DNA of 64,000 bases. Source: Pollenia angustigena. Lineage: Eukaryota > Arthropoda > Insecta > Diptera > Polleniidae. The stretch is taken from assembly GCA_930367215.1 (NCBI GenBank), contig OV884059.1, positions 235,041,803 through 235,105,802 of the forward strand. The letters run 5' to 3'. The notes below the pieces were generated by a model. That model made no database searches, was not told the origin of the DNA, and saw nothing but the letters and a program-made list of their open reading frames with translations. This document shows positions 44,592 to 54,842 of the stretch, one piece after another. Every line of letters begins with the position of its first letter. Position 1 is the first letter of the stretch. Position numbers and translations under genes: made by a program.

Positions 44592-45893
44592 AAGGGTGGT
44601 TAAATTGTAAGGGCCGATGTTGAATGTGAACCACACCTAAACTCCAAGTTTTTTTCCGAATTATATTTGACATTTCTCTATTTCAGACTTACTCAATTTA
44701 CCATGGAGAGATACACAATCCAACAACGTGTTAAAGTTATCCAGACTTATTATGAAAATGGGCGTTCAAATCAAAATGCATATCGTGCACTTCGTGATTT
44801 TTTTGGTCAATTTGATCGTCCAAATGTGCGTACAATCGCAAAAATCGTGGAAAAATTCGAGCAAACCGGGTCTGTAGAAGATGTGAGAACACCAGTGCAT
44901 GCTCGTACAGCTCGTACTGCAGAAAATATTGCTGCTGTTCGCGATAGTGTGGCTGAAGAGCCGTCCACCTCAACTCGTCGTCGTGCCCAACAATTGCACC
45001 TCTCACGCTCGTCGTTGATGAACATTATGCATAAAGACTTGCATTTACACGCTTACAAGGTGCAATTGGCTCAAGAACTAAAGCCTCTTGACCATTCCAA
45101 ACGTCGTGAATGGGCAGAATGGTGGCAAGAAATGGCAACAGTGGATGATCAATTTTCGAAGAAAATCATCTTCAGTGATGAGGCACATTTTCACCTCAGT
45201 GGATTCGTCAATAAACAGAATTGCCGCATTTGGGCGAATGAGAATCCAAGAGTGATTGTCGAAAAACCAATGCACCCACAAAGAGTGACTGTTTGGTGCG
45301 GTTTATGGGCTGGCGGCATCATCGGGCCGTATTTTTTCCAAAATGAGGCCGGTCAGGCAGTTACTGTGAATGGTGTTCGCTATCGTGAGATGATAACGAA
45401 CTTTTTATGGCCCGAATTTGAAGATATGGATGTGGACGATATGTGGTTTCAGCAGGACGGTGCCACTTGCCACACAGCTAACGAAACAATGGCTCTTTTG
45501 CGCAACAAATTCAATGGCCGTGTTATCTCACGTAATGGCGATGTCAATTGGCCGCCAAGATCATGTGATTTGACACCGTTGGACTTTTTTCTTTGGGGTT
45601 ATTTGAAAGAAAAGGTGTACGTCGATAAGCCAGCAACAATTCAAGAGCTAAAGTATGAGATAATTCGGCACATTAACGGCATAGAACCTCCATTATGCCT
45701 CAGGGTCATCGAAAATTTGGACCATCGGATGGAGGTGTGCCGCCGTGGTCGCGGCGCCCATTTGGCCGATATTTTGTTCCATACATAATTGAGTAATACC
45801 AATATATCATAATAAAATAAAATTACAATAATTTCCTAAATAGTTTGTGTTTTATTCAAAATCAACATCGGCCCTTGAAATTTAACCACCCTT
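44592..45893 (+). mobile_element. Complete 1.3-kb mariner-type element (TA duplication)
   Basis: AAGGGTGGTTAAATT at both ends in inverted orientation, with AAGGGCCGATGTTGA continuing the repeat (about 33 bp, few mismatches), and TA on both sides (44590-44591 and 45894-45895). 1302 bp with one uninterrupted transposase gene. Inserted in the Transib relic, which reads on in frame if the insertion is ignored. Confidence 0.93.
44703..45788 (+). CDS. mariner-type transposase, apparently intact
   Basis: 361 residues. I start at ATG 44703 (CAATTTACCATGG, beginning MERYTIQQRVKVIQTYYENG); the open frame extends upstream without another ATG in the element. The N-terminal third has paired helix-turn-helix segments (VRTIAKIVEKFEQTGSVED; RRRAQQLHLSRSSLMNIMHK) that should bind the terminal repeats. 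The catalytic DDE/D core shows IIFSDEAHFHLSG, WFQQDGATCHTA and SCDLTPLDFFLWGYLKEKVY, with 36 residues between the second and third Asp by my count. It ends GAHLADILFHT and stop. No stop or shift anywhere, in contrast to every other transposase here, so the insertion is young. Subfamily not fixed; spacing is not the classic mariner 34. Confidence 0.93.
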   Translation: MERYTIQQRVKVIQTYYENGRSNQNAYRALRDFFGQFDRPNVRTIAKIVEKFEQTGSVEDVRTPVHARTARTAENIAAVRDSVAEEPSTSTRRRAQQLHLSRSSLMNIMHKDLHLHAYKVQLAQELKPLDHSKRREWAEWWQEMATVDDQFSKKIIFSDEAHFHLSGFVNKQNCRIWANENPRVIVEKPMHPQRVTVWCGLWAGGIIGPYFFQNEAGQAVTVNGVRYREMITNFLWPEFEDMDVDDMWFQQDGATCHTANETMALLRNKFNGRVISRNGDVNWPPRSCDLTPLDFFLWGYLKEKVYVDKPATIQELKYEIIRHINGIEPPLCLRVIENLDHRMEVCRRGRGAHLADILFHT

Positions 45894-46385
45894 TAGATCA
45901 GCCGAAACAAGGGTCAGGCAATACAAATGATGGCAATACCGCAAGAAGATTCTTTTCAGATCCAGAAACAGCATCTGAAATAACAAGTGTTGATTTTAAC
46001 CTCATTTTTAGCACAAAGTATACAGAGATGAAAAAAGTGACGTGTGAAAAATGCCTAAATCATTTGCGAGGGCAGCTTTCGAAAAAGAGAAATAAAACGT
46101 TTTTTGTTAGTGAAGTGACAATGCGTAAAAACAGGCTGCTACTATCTACACAAATTGCATAATCAAAACAAAAAACGCAAAAAGGGCAGCTTTCGAAGAA
46201 AAAGACAGAAAAAAAACACTATATTTTCTGTCTCGTGACGCCTCTGTATACTCTGTGATTTTTAGATTTAAAATAATCCTAGAAGTACTTGCGTGCAATG
46301 ATGAAATTGACTCTAGAAAATTTGGAGATTTTGCTAAGGAAACTGCAAAAATATATACAACCAAGTACCATGGAGAAATATGTCT

Positions 46386-46594
46386 GGGTGCGTTCGTAAA
46401 TGCATCATTACGCTGCATCAGTGATTTCAAATCGTTATATATTTAACAGTGAAGTACATGTGGACCAAAAAATTGTGAAATACTCCACAAAAATAATAAA
46501 CATATAATAAAAAAAAATTATAATTCTTTTTTATCGGCTTTAAAAAAAGTTTGCTTTTCTGATGCAGCGCAGTGATGCATTTACGAACGCACCC
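46386..46594. mobile_element. 209-bp Harbinger-type MITE in the Transib relic (TCT duplication)
   Basis: GGGTGCGTTCGTAAATGCATC at the left (first 20 bases) and its inverse at the right; TCT flanks both (46383-46385 and 46595-46597). Same termini as the element at 29564. A fragment of the same inner sequence (CTGATGCAGCGCAG, inverted) occurs near 52190. Confidence 0.9.
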
Positions 46595-46984
46595 TCTGCT
46601 ACAGTTCACAAAATTTTTTATCATGGAGAAGATGTCATTAAATATCAGTTGGTGCCACTTGGAGATTTATCAGAGGAAGCTCAGGAATATGGATTACAGA
46701 TTTTGAAGAGAGCACAATACTAGAAAAATTTCACGAAATTCCAGTAATGAAGATCTATTTAATATATTATTGGCAACGTCAGATCCGTTCATCTCCAGTA
46801 TTCGAAATCAATGGAAAGTGGAACATCGGGATTTAGATGAAGAAGTCAAAAAACTACTAAAGAACAGAAATAACACAGAACAGAATATGGAATATTTGCA
46901 ATCAATCTTTCAATTAAATGAACAATAATTATAATTCATTAGATCTAAGACAGACATTGTATTAGTAAAAATAAATATAATCCG

Positions 46985-47669
46985 AACTGTATGGAGGCGG
47001 TTAGGCCTCCAATAGGCTTCTGTTTTGGAAGAATCATGGAGTGGATTCTGGGCGTAACCAATCGGGCCTGGGGGAACCGAACGGACTGCCGGGTATCACG
47101 AACTCTGTGGCCGGTGCTTAGAAAGTCCGATTCAGGGTCGCTGCTGGGCAGGAGTAGGGTCTGCGTTAGGACCATGATAGGAATGATCACGGGCCACTGT
47201 ATGATAGGCAGGATGGCGGTGAGGATCTGATCCGACTTGTCGGATATGTGTAGGTTGTGTGAGGACCCTGAGGAGTTGGAGACAGTTGAGCACTTTTTGA
47301 GCCACTGTCCCAGGTTGCAGGGTAGCAGGCTGAGGTGGCTGGTCAGTAGATTCCTGGGCGAATTTTGGGATGTCTCGGGTTGGGGACTCGATAGAATTCG
47401 TAATGGGGATGGCCTGGCTGCGCGAGAGGAGACTGGGTGCTGATAGCACGCATGGCGAATTTGGTTGAGTAGGATTTCTCTCGGGGTTGGTCCGAAACCT
47501 TCTTTTCTATCTATCTTTTAAATCTGACATGTGCTTTCGCTGTTTATTTCACCTACTTTCTATCTTTATATAGCTTTCTCTAAATAAGGCGTCACAATGG
47601 ACCATATTGGTCTCTGGGTGAAGGTGTGAAGGAGACTTCACACCAGCCTTTCTACCTACCTACCTACCT
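46985..47669 (+). pseudogene. LOA-like ORF2 3' end and 3' UTR fragment
   Basis: Plus-strand open stretches: TNRAWGNRTDCRVSRTLWPV and MITGHCMIGRMAVRI, then CRLCEDPEELETVEHFLSHC, a C-x2-C-x12-H-x3-H-C knuckle characteristic of the C-terminus of LOA/I-type ORF2. A GC-rich 3' UTR follows and ends in CTACCTACCTACCTAC (about 47651-47669), a microsatellite-type LINE tail. The 5' part is missing; it lies directly after the Transib relic. Confidence 0.8.
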
Positions 47670-48399
47670 TAGGTTAAAGTAAAGTTTTAATAATGGAACA
47701 CTTTTTATAAGGCCGGTTAAAGTCTACTTTTAGCTATCGGAAAGTTTGAAAAAGTAATATTCGCCGTCATATCTACATTTTTTGATTTTTTCCAAGGTAT
47801 ATTTATAGCAGTTAGTCTCGGAAAGCCTGCTGATTATTTTTTATCTGCTTGTTTTGTGATACGAACTGTCAAATGTTGTTAACAGGCCGTCTATATTTGA
47901 CATCGCTATGTTAAAACAACAAACAATTTTTTGTGCACACATGAATTTGCATAGTGAATACCAGAGTACCGAAACGTTCGCTCATTTTTTAGTCATGAGC
48001 GAGCGTGAAAAATTTAAAATTTGACTGCTTTTTCACATTCATGAGGGTGAGGAAAAAAAATATTTTGAATTTCCTCATTCATGAAAAATGGGCAAACAAA
48101 AAAATTCATATGTGAATTTGTCAGATATGAAAAATTTAAAAAAATTCACATTCAAATTCCTCATAATGAAAAAAACGCGATTTGCCCGACCATTAACAGC
48201 GGGAAAATGAAGTAGTTAAGAGGCCTCATAGAAGGCCTTTTTGCCGATATAAAGTTTTCCAGTCGCAACTGTGTTTCTAATTTACACAGAGTGTCGTTTA
48301 ACACCAAAGCCTTGCCTTCTCGCGTCTACTTTAAAGGTTTCTGAAAGGCCGTCAAAAAATAATTTAGAATTAAGAATAAAGTTGTATCCAGTGTATTTC
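47670..48399. other. No gene recognised
   Basis: Includes the recurrence of GTAATATTCGCCGTCATATC near 47755 and AT-rich repeats of the form TTCATGAAAAA and TTCACATTCA near 48030-48160. No coding evidence. Confidence 0.5.
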
Positions 48400-48473
48400 G
48401 CGACCTTAGGACAACAAGGTTCTATCTTACATGCTGTTTAGGTGCATATAGAACCTTGTTGTCCTAAGGTCGC
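48400..48473. repeat. Perfect 26-bp hairpin, 22-nt loop
   Basis: GCGACCTTAGGACAACAAGG plus TTCTAT (48400-48425) is exactly inverted at 48448-48473. The 22-nt loop is CTTACATGCTG-like. It lies just left of the piggyBac element and could be the core of a small MITE or a hairpin RNA. Confidence 0.85.
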
Positions 48474-48519
48474 AAATTGTTGTTGCTACTAACGCGAAGT
48501 TAGTAAATTAATAACTTAA

Positions 48520-50508
48520 CCCATTAACGCCCAAAAGCAAAATACAGGTAAAAAAATGTTTTTATTGTTACTAATTAATTCAATGTCGACAAAATAAATG
48601 AAATAATAAAAAAAAAATTAAAAATTTTAGTTCACTTTTTAGAAAAATTGGTGTCCTTATCTGGGGACAATGGGCATACTAAGTATGAAATTGCCCAAAA
48701 CAGTTTTTTTCAACGCAAAGCGTTTTTGTACATAATGCACATCTCCAGCGACATTTACTATGACAATTGCTTCCGATTCTTACACCACCGTTTTACTTTT
48801 CCCAAGGGATCTATAAAATCGAAATTTGTTGCCATGGTAACAACGTTATTATCATTCCATCGGACAATTGCAATTTCATTATTTCTGTCAAAACGATAAT
48901 CATATTGTGCTCTGGGTTGTTTTCATTTCTTTCACGGGTACAAGTGGACATTTTTTCGTTCTATTGTCTCGAATTGTACCCGTTGCTCTATATCCTAATT
49001 GTTTTAACTCACACAATAAATTATAATTTGTAAAAAAGTTATCAAAGTACATATATCATGTGATCTTTTGTGTATTGGCATTTTTGCGAGTAAAGATTTC
49101 ACAACTTGTGAGCCGAGGGGGTCAGTAGAAACGTGCGTTGACTTACCGCAATAAACATCGAATACATAACAATATCCATCCGAACTTGTGGCTGCCCAAT
49201 TTATTTATAGCCAAATCTCACTGGCTTGCCCAAAATAAATTGTTTCGCTGAATGGCGACCAAAATATTTTATCATAGATTCATCTATTGATAAGTTCTCG
49301 TGAAGTATTCCCCATTGACAAAAATTTCGTTCAATTAGATTGCAGATAGGTCTCAACATAAACATTTTATCAGTTACATTATTGGCAAGGCTGTTGTCGG
49401 CAAAATGCAAGTTTTGTTTTATCTCTAGGAATCTATTTCTACTCATTGTCCTTGCAACCAATGAAATCCCTAGGTCTTCATCTAAACTCCAATATGCACG
49501 ATCCGAAGGTAATTGCATGTATCCACTAAGTAGCATAATTCCGATAAAACGTTTTAAATCTTTACTGTCGAGACTGAAACTATGTCTATTCTTTTGATTA
49601 GCGTATAACATGCTGTTTTCGACTATCAAATCAATAATATTTGTATCGAATATCAGTTCAAACAAAACACAAGGGCTATGATTATTCAAATCTTTAACAA
49701 AATCATCAACTCTACTGCTAACAGCACCATTCGCATTATATGTTGTGCTATAAGTTGGTACTTCACGTCTCCACCTAGGATTTTCTAGGTTACTTTGATT
49801 CACTTTTCTACGACAATTTATGAGTGGCTCATCATCACTATCACTCCAATCCGATGTAGAATTGTTATTTTGTTTTGTCAACGCAACTTCGATTGTTCCC
49901 GGCACATCATTTGGCATATTTTTACATAATAAATCTTCTTCATTACCTTCATCGACATCACTTACAGAGGCAGGATCTGGTGGCAGGACTAAAATATCAT
50001 ATGTATCATCATCATCATCATTTTCCATTATGTAATTAACAGCTTCTTTAAGTCGCAAAAAGCTATTTTGACCTCTAAGAAGATTTCTGTGCGCCATAAT
50101 AAAGACGATAAAAAAACCTGTAAAATTGGTGAATTTATAATTAGTACCGCACAGTCGAAAAAAACCATACCTTCTAAATAACTTTTTCACTTTTTTGTTA
50201 AATAAATGGAATTGCAAGCTTGTTTACTCTCTAAGCAAAATATTTGATCGATTAAAATGAATTTTTAAATCACTAGTTCTGTAAAAACACTGAAATATGT
50301 TTAACAAAGCGGACCCGAAAAAAATACAGAATTAAACACACTAAATATTGCAACTGCTTCTTATTTTATAACACGTGTCTCTGATTATAAACTCAACTAA
50401 GCCTAAAGAAATGGTATGTTTGTTTACATTAAGAAATGTAACGGTTTAAGTTAGAGTTGCCAGCCTTTGATCATGTGTACTCATATGGGGACAGTGGGCG
50501 GTAATGGG
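48520..50508. mobile_element. piggyBac-type element (TTAA duplication)
   Basis: CCCATTAACGCCCA at the left and the inverse of CCCATTACCGCCCA at the right, flanked by TTAA (48516-48519 and 50509-50512). 1989 bp with a broken minus-strand transposase. TTAA target and CCC start are the piggyBac signature. Confidence 0.93.
48640..50097 (-). pseudogene. piggyBac transposase, C-terminal half degenerate
   Basis: Starts MAHRNLLRGQNSFLRLKEAV at 50097 (a longer open frame exists upstream, but this ATG gives the usual acidic N-terminus: DDDDDTYDILVLPPDP). Then LKRFIGIMLLSGYMQLPSDR, AYWSLDEDLGISLVARTMSR and SIDESMIKYFGRHSAKQFI with KPVRFGYK, the first catalytic Asp region. A stop follows directly at 49201. 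Beyond it, other frames still show SSDGYCYVFDVYCGKS, DNFFTNYNLLCELKQLGYRA and TGTIRDNRTKKCPL, so the gene was full length before decay. The C-terminal Cys-rich domain is not evident inside the element. Confidence 0.88.
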
Positions 50509-50512
50509 TTAA

Positions 50513-51570
50513 CTTGCTACACATTCTAACATAACTGCTAATAAAACTATTTCGACCTCAGAAAATATAATTTGAATTTGTAAAATATTTCATAAAACCC
50601 ATTCTAAAAGACCTTTTCAAAAAAGGCAGAGCGGAATAAGTAAAAGTGTATTAAACTCTAGTTGTAAACCTTCTTTAAGGCCTGAAAACTCAAAGTGCTC
50701 TCAATTTTTCCCGCTATGCAGGACGATAGCCTGTGTGTGCTTTGCAAAATTTGTTGGCTGGTAAACTAAAATTTTTTGATTTTGTACAAAATTTGTTGAT
50801 GCCTCTAAAAGGGTCTTTTTTTTTTTGTTTCAAAGACATAAAGGCAAAAATAATTGAAAAAAATTACTACCTGTATGAACTGAAGACAACTGAAGATGAA
50901 GTCTTGTGAAAAAAAATTTTGTTTCTGGACCAAGCGCAACGGTGTTTTAAACACTACATTGAACTTTCAATAACTGGCATAATTTGGCGCGAAACAATAA
51001 AATTACATTAATGCAACAATAAAAAAAATTTCCTTACCCATCAACTATACTTACGGTCGCTTTGTTTGTGGCGAAACAAGACTTTGTTAGTGTTTTCCAA
51101 ATAACTTTACCTACGTAAGAAAAGTGTTTTCAGCAATAAAAACCCATCGTCGTGATTGGAACAGAAACCAAAATATTTTTACAAACACAAAATACCAACA
51201 ACTTCTTGTGTCTATTTTTTTCTCAATAATTTCTGCATAAAGGTACGTCTTTTTAACTAAAGAAAAAGTGACCAAACAATTGTTTACAAAAAAAAAACAT
51301 ATCGTTAGCTTATATGCAAAACATTTTAAATTTATTTGTTTTGTTAATTACGATTCACATTACATATTTTTATAAAATTTTAAAATGCTACCTAAAAAAA
51401 TTATCCAAGTTATTTACAAAATTAAAAATTACGTTTCAACAAAAATATAATGGGACCACAAAATTTCTTTATCATATAAAAAGTTTATAATACCTACAAA
51501 AGAAATATTTTACAGAGATTAAAATACTTTTAAATTAGAATGAAAAAGATAACTTTTTAAAATCAATTCA
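50513..51570. other. No gene recognised
   Basis: AT-rich sequence. AGACCTTTTCAAAAAAGGC near 50610 and AGGCCTTTTTGCC near 48230 lie outside the piggyBac on opposite sides and may be ends of an older element that it entered; this is uncertain. Confidence 0.45.
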
Positions 51571-52052
51571 TACCCTAGAGGGAAGCGAACTGACACCAAA
51601 GTAGTCCCGTGATAGGTCTGTGGTGGTAGGGACCGGTTCGAGTTCTTACACTTCATATGAATAAGACCTATCACTTTTACATGGGGTTGTCATTGGAGGG
51701 GGTCAATTGACACCATTTAACCAGTCACAAATCTATTCTCAATGGACGTGTTTAGTGACAGTTACTAAAATGTACTATTATTTCATTACGATGTAGTATT
51801 ATTTCAACAAAACAAGTCCTAGAATTAAATTCAAGAGCCACATTTTAGAAAGTCCCAAAAAATTTTATCACACCACCGGTGAAGACTGTACTGTAATTCA
51901 TTACTTTTTCTACATTTTTGTTCGTCATAAACCAGTTACATGATTGGTTCTCCTTTCACTGGTCATGAGTTCTTTCTTTTTGTACCAGTTCTATTTTCAC
52001 AATTCCCAGGACCAGTCCGTTGGACCAATTGACACAAATTTCCCGCAGGGTA
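51571..52052. mobile_element. 482-bp element with imperfect inverted ends
   Basis: TACCCTAGAGGGAAGCGAAC then TGACACC at the left resembles the inverted right end TACCCTGCGGGAAATTTG then TGTCA. GGACCGG/GGACCAG and GTCAATTGACACC motifs repeat inside. No clear target duplication. Confidence 0.5.
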
Positions 52053-52565
52053 GCTAAATTTAATGAAGTACAGTTTTTAGTTTAACCACTACTTATTAGT
52101 AATTAAAATCAATAAAAAATTATACGTAATAGGTATATCATAATATCTATAATAATATAAATTCTCCACATTGTTTAATGCAGTACTGCCTGCGCTGCAT
52201 CAGAAAAGCAAACTAATTTTACCATGTCGACGCAAACCTAATGATGCTGCATATTAATCGTGTGATTATCATATGTATATTCTATTTGTCCGGTAATTTA
52301 ACACAAATATTTATTTTATTTTATTTATTAAATTTCAGTAACCTAGCCTATTGGCCATAATATAATATATATATATATCAGTCGATAGACCGCTCTCTTT
52401 GTAAACAGACGTATTGGCTATTAATTGTTCTCGCGCTTATCATAAATTTGATTACACGTGATTATCATAGATTTTCCTAACAATTAGCTTTTAAAAATGA
52501 AGTAACCACCCGATCGTGGTGGTCCAGCGCCACCACAAAATATAACTTTTGATAAATCAAGAAAA
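52053..52565. other. No gene; MITE scrap near 52190
   Basis: GCCTGCGCTGCATCAGAAAAG at 52189-52209 matches, inverted, the inner right part of the 209-bp MITE at 46386. ATATATATAT microsatellite near 52370. Confidence 0.45.
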
Positions 52566-53638
52566 ATGAGCATAATTTCACCAGGAGAAAAGTTTCTAGT
52601 TATGGAAAGAGTTAAAAGTGATGACACTCTGAACGGCGTCTCACCTTTTCTTATCAAGAAAGTGATAGATAATGTCGCAGGGGGCGAGGTATTGCAGTGC
52701 AAAAAGTTATTATATGGTAATATTTTAATTCAGACCAAATCTTTTGTGCAAGCAAACAAATTAATCCAACTCTCATCATTATCCCATGGAATCGAAGTAG
52801 AATTAAAAGAGCATCCAGGTCTCAATTACGCAAAGGGAGTAATTCACTCAAACGACCTACGTGGTATTAACGAATCTGAAATTCTCTCTGAATTAAAAGA
52901 TCAAAATGTCGTAAACTTTTACAAAATCCTAAAATATATCGATGGAACACCAAAAGAAACAGGCCTTATCATCATAACATTTGCGTCCACTAATTTGCCT
53001 GGCGATTTAGCTATAGGATATGAAAAAGTAAGGGTTCGTCCCTACATATTCCTCTACCAATGAAGTGCAAAAACTGCTAGCAATTTGGACATATTGCCAA
53101 AATATGCAAAAATTAAAAAATATGTGCCAATTGATCTAACTCCTTCCATACCAATCCTGACATAAATGAGAAATGCGAACATCCAGCTTCATGCGTTAAT
53201 TGTAAAATCTCAAACCTTGATGATATTAAACATCCCACTAATGATAGAAACTGTCCAATCTTCTTAAAAGAAAAAGAAATTCAGGCTATCTCTACTCTGG
53301 AAAAAGTTGGTAAAAAAAGAGCAACTTTTTTGTATAGGCAAAGACATTCCCAACAAAACACGCTATACTCTACAGTTACAAAATCTACCCACAATGTCAC
53401 CCCATCAACATCTGCCATGCCTCCGCCAGCTAACATTATTACACCTCGTCTAATAAAAGATTATTCTGATATAGCCAGTGATATGGACAACTCACTTTCA
53501 GAAATGGAAACCGACCATGCTAGCACATCAACCCAAGCTAATAGTGGAAACCAGCCGTTAATCTTACCAAAAAATGCGTCCAAGAGACTTAGGAATAAAG
53601 TTAAGCAAGACACACGGAAATTCAAAAGAATTAAGTAA
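52566..53638 (+). pseudogene. Non-LTR retrotransposon ORF1 (gag-like) relic
   Basis: Starts MSIISPGEKFLVMERVKSDD at 52566. Residues to about 165 form the central domain (GEVLQCKKLLYGNILIQTKS, GLIIITFASTNLPG) followed by VRPYIFLYQ and a stop at 53063. Beyond it, other frames give Cys-rich KCKNC-FGHIAKICKN and CANCSNSF to CEHPASCVNC knuckles with DRNCPIFLKEKEIQAI, then 53330-53638 a serine-rich tail ending KLRNKVKQ-like basic sequence (KRLRNKVKQDTRKFKRIK). This is the layout of I/Jockey-type ORF1: RNA-binding fold plus CCHC knuckles. ORF2 does not follow; sequence becomes unrelated after about 53650. Broken by at least one stop and one shift. Confidence 0.75.
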
Positions 53639-53639
53639 A

Positions 53640-54090
53640 AAATTCAAAAATCTTATGAATATTTCTATTTACCCCACATTTTTATACAACTTTTATATTA
53701 TTATTTTTCCAACTACATAACAACTCAGATCACATTTTGGAAATGTCAAATAATTCACGTAAACATACTTCGCAAAAATCCCAGCTTCTCACTTTATTAA
53801 CATTGAAATCATATTTTCCCTCAGAATCAAATTATTTAATCTACAGAAATTCCAATTACACTAAAGCCAATATTTACTTCTTACTCGAGAAAGTTTCTCT
53901 CTGCTCACCCAAACTTAATTCTACATTATATATTCTCATACAAAACAAAATACCTACAATGCTTTTTTTATGCGTATACAATTTATGACCTTTTATGAAA
54001 TCAAAGGACAAATGTCATTTTACTATAGGAATAAAGTTTTATATTGTAAATCAAATAATAATATTTATCAGCGATATACATGTACATTCA
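53640..54090. other. No gene recognised
   Basis: AT-rich, with a weak open stretch at 53737-53988 (SNNSRKHTSQKSQLL) that could be decayed retroelement coding sequence; not assignable. Confidence 0.4.
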
Positions 54091-54694
54091 ACTACAGGTG
54101 GTGTCGGAACTACAACAATCCAAAAACAACAGAAACAACATACGGTTTTTTGCATTGCATTCCCAATAAAAAATGGAGCTTCCGACGAAGCAGGTTTGTA
54201 AGGGAGAAACATAAACGTTTCGCTTACCATTGCGCTTACGGAAGGCATGAATTTTATATGGCGAGTTCCCACTTTGAAGCAATACATTTTTGACACATAA
54301 AGCGCTTTATTCAGCGCATATAAAAATTGTTGGATGTAACGATCAGCCTTACGCACGAAATGTTTTTATACAGTTATTGTTAGTACTCTCCCTTACAAAC
54401 CTGCTTCGTAGTAAGGGAATGCCGTAGCACATGAAATGTTATTTTTTTATAAAAGTTGTTGAGAGTTCTTTCACTTACTTTACTGCATTTCTGTATGTCT
54501 TATTGCGTAGCGCATAATCGTGCGCTTATTTTTTTAAATGTACCATTAGTGCTTCGCAAAATGATTAAATTTTGTATTGGGTTGTTAGTGCCATTAGCTC
54601 GAAATGTCAACCATTATTAGCAACACACTAACAAATCAAAACAAATAAGCCCGAACTGTCAAAACCAGATGCCGTTTCGACACCACCTGTAGTT
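54091..54694. mobile_element. 604-bp inverted-repeat element ACTACAGGTGGTGTCG
   Basis: ACTACAGGTGGTGTCGGAAC at the left and the inverse of ACTACAGGTGGTGTCGAAAC at the right. A second inner inverted pair, GACGAAGCAGGTTTGTAAGG near 54185 and its inverse near 54400, suggests a nested or composite foldback. No coding sequence. Confidence 0.75.
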
Positions 54695-54842
54695 AATTCG
54701 CCTTAACCAGTATTAATTCTTATATTATTGAAACTGTAAATCGCCTATATTCTCTTTTTGTAAGAACTCTTTACTACAAAAACAAACAAGAGACAATGTA
54801 CTTTTGTTCTTTAATATTTCTCTTATCTTTTTATAATAATAT

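Larger units (their letters stand above)
43142..46928 (+). pseudogene. Transib (RAG1-related) transposase relic, split by a mariner and a MITE
   Basis: Starts MESFSYKELAGEYFRNKNEE. A second open stretch (43539-44591) has KYCRPIKFEFKKETHD, TMIDGKVGQALTNTKAASS and the zinc-binding CIICHATSSQLNQ; after the mariner the frame resumes QGSGNTNDGNTARRFF; a third stretch leads into a MITE (46386-46594), after which come SATVHKIFYHGEDVIKYQL and LSEEAQE, ending LFNILLATSDPF to LNEQ and stop at 46928. These are the landmarks of Transib transposases, homologous to the RAG1 core: IDGKV carries the second catalytic Asp and SEEAQE the Glu. Where Transib proteins normally have CDGSSGHSQYKQ this copy reads CKWGQKQYKQ, so the first catalytic Asp seems lost. 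Further frameshifts lie near 43340-43540 and 46160-46260. Dead, but unusually complete. Confidence 0.85.

Noticed and set aside
43142..46928. RAG1-like frame as a domesticated host gene
   Set aside because: It is broken by frameshifts, a lost catalytic box and two insertions, which fits a dead transposon, not a conserved host protein.
53970..54356. Overlapping frames on both strands in 54.0-54.35 kb
   Set aside because: They lie in the arms of the inverted-repeat element 54091-54694 and mirror each other; no protein family features.
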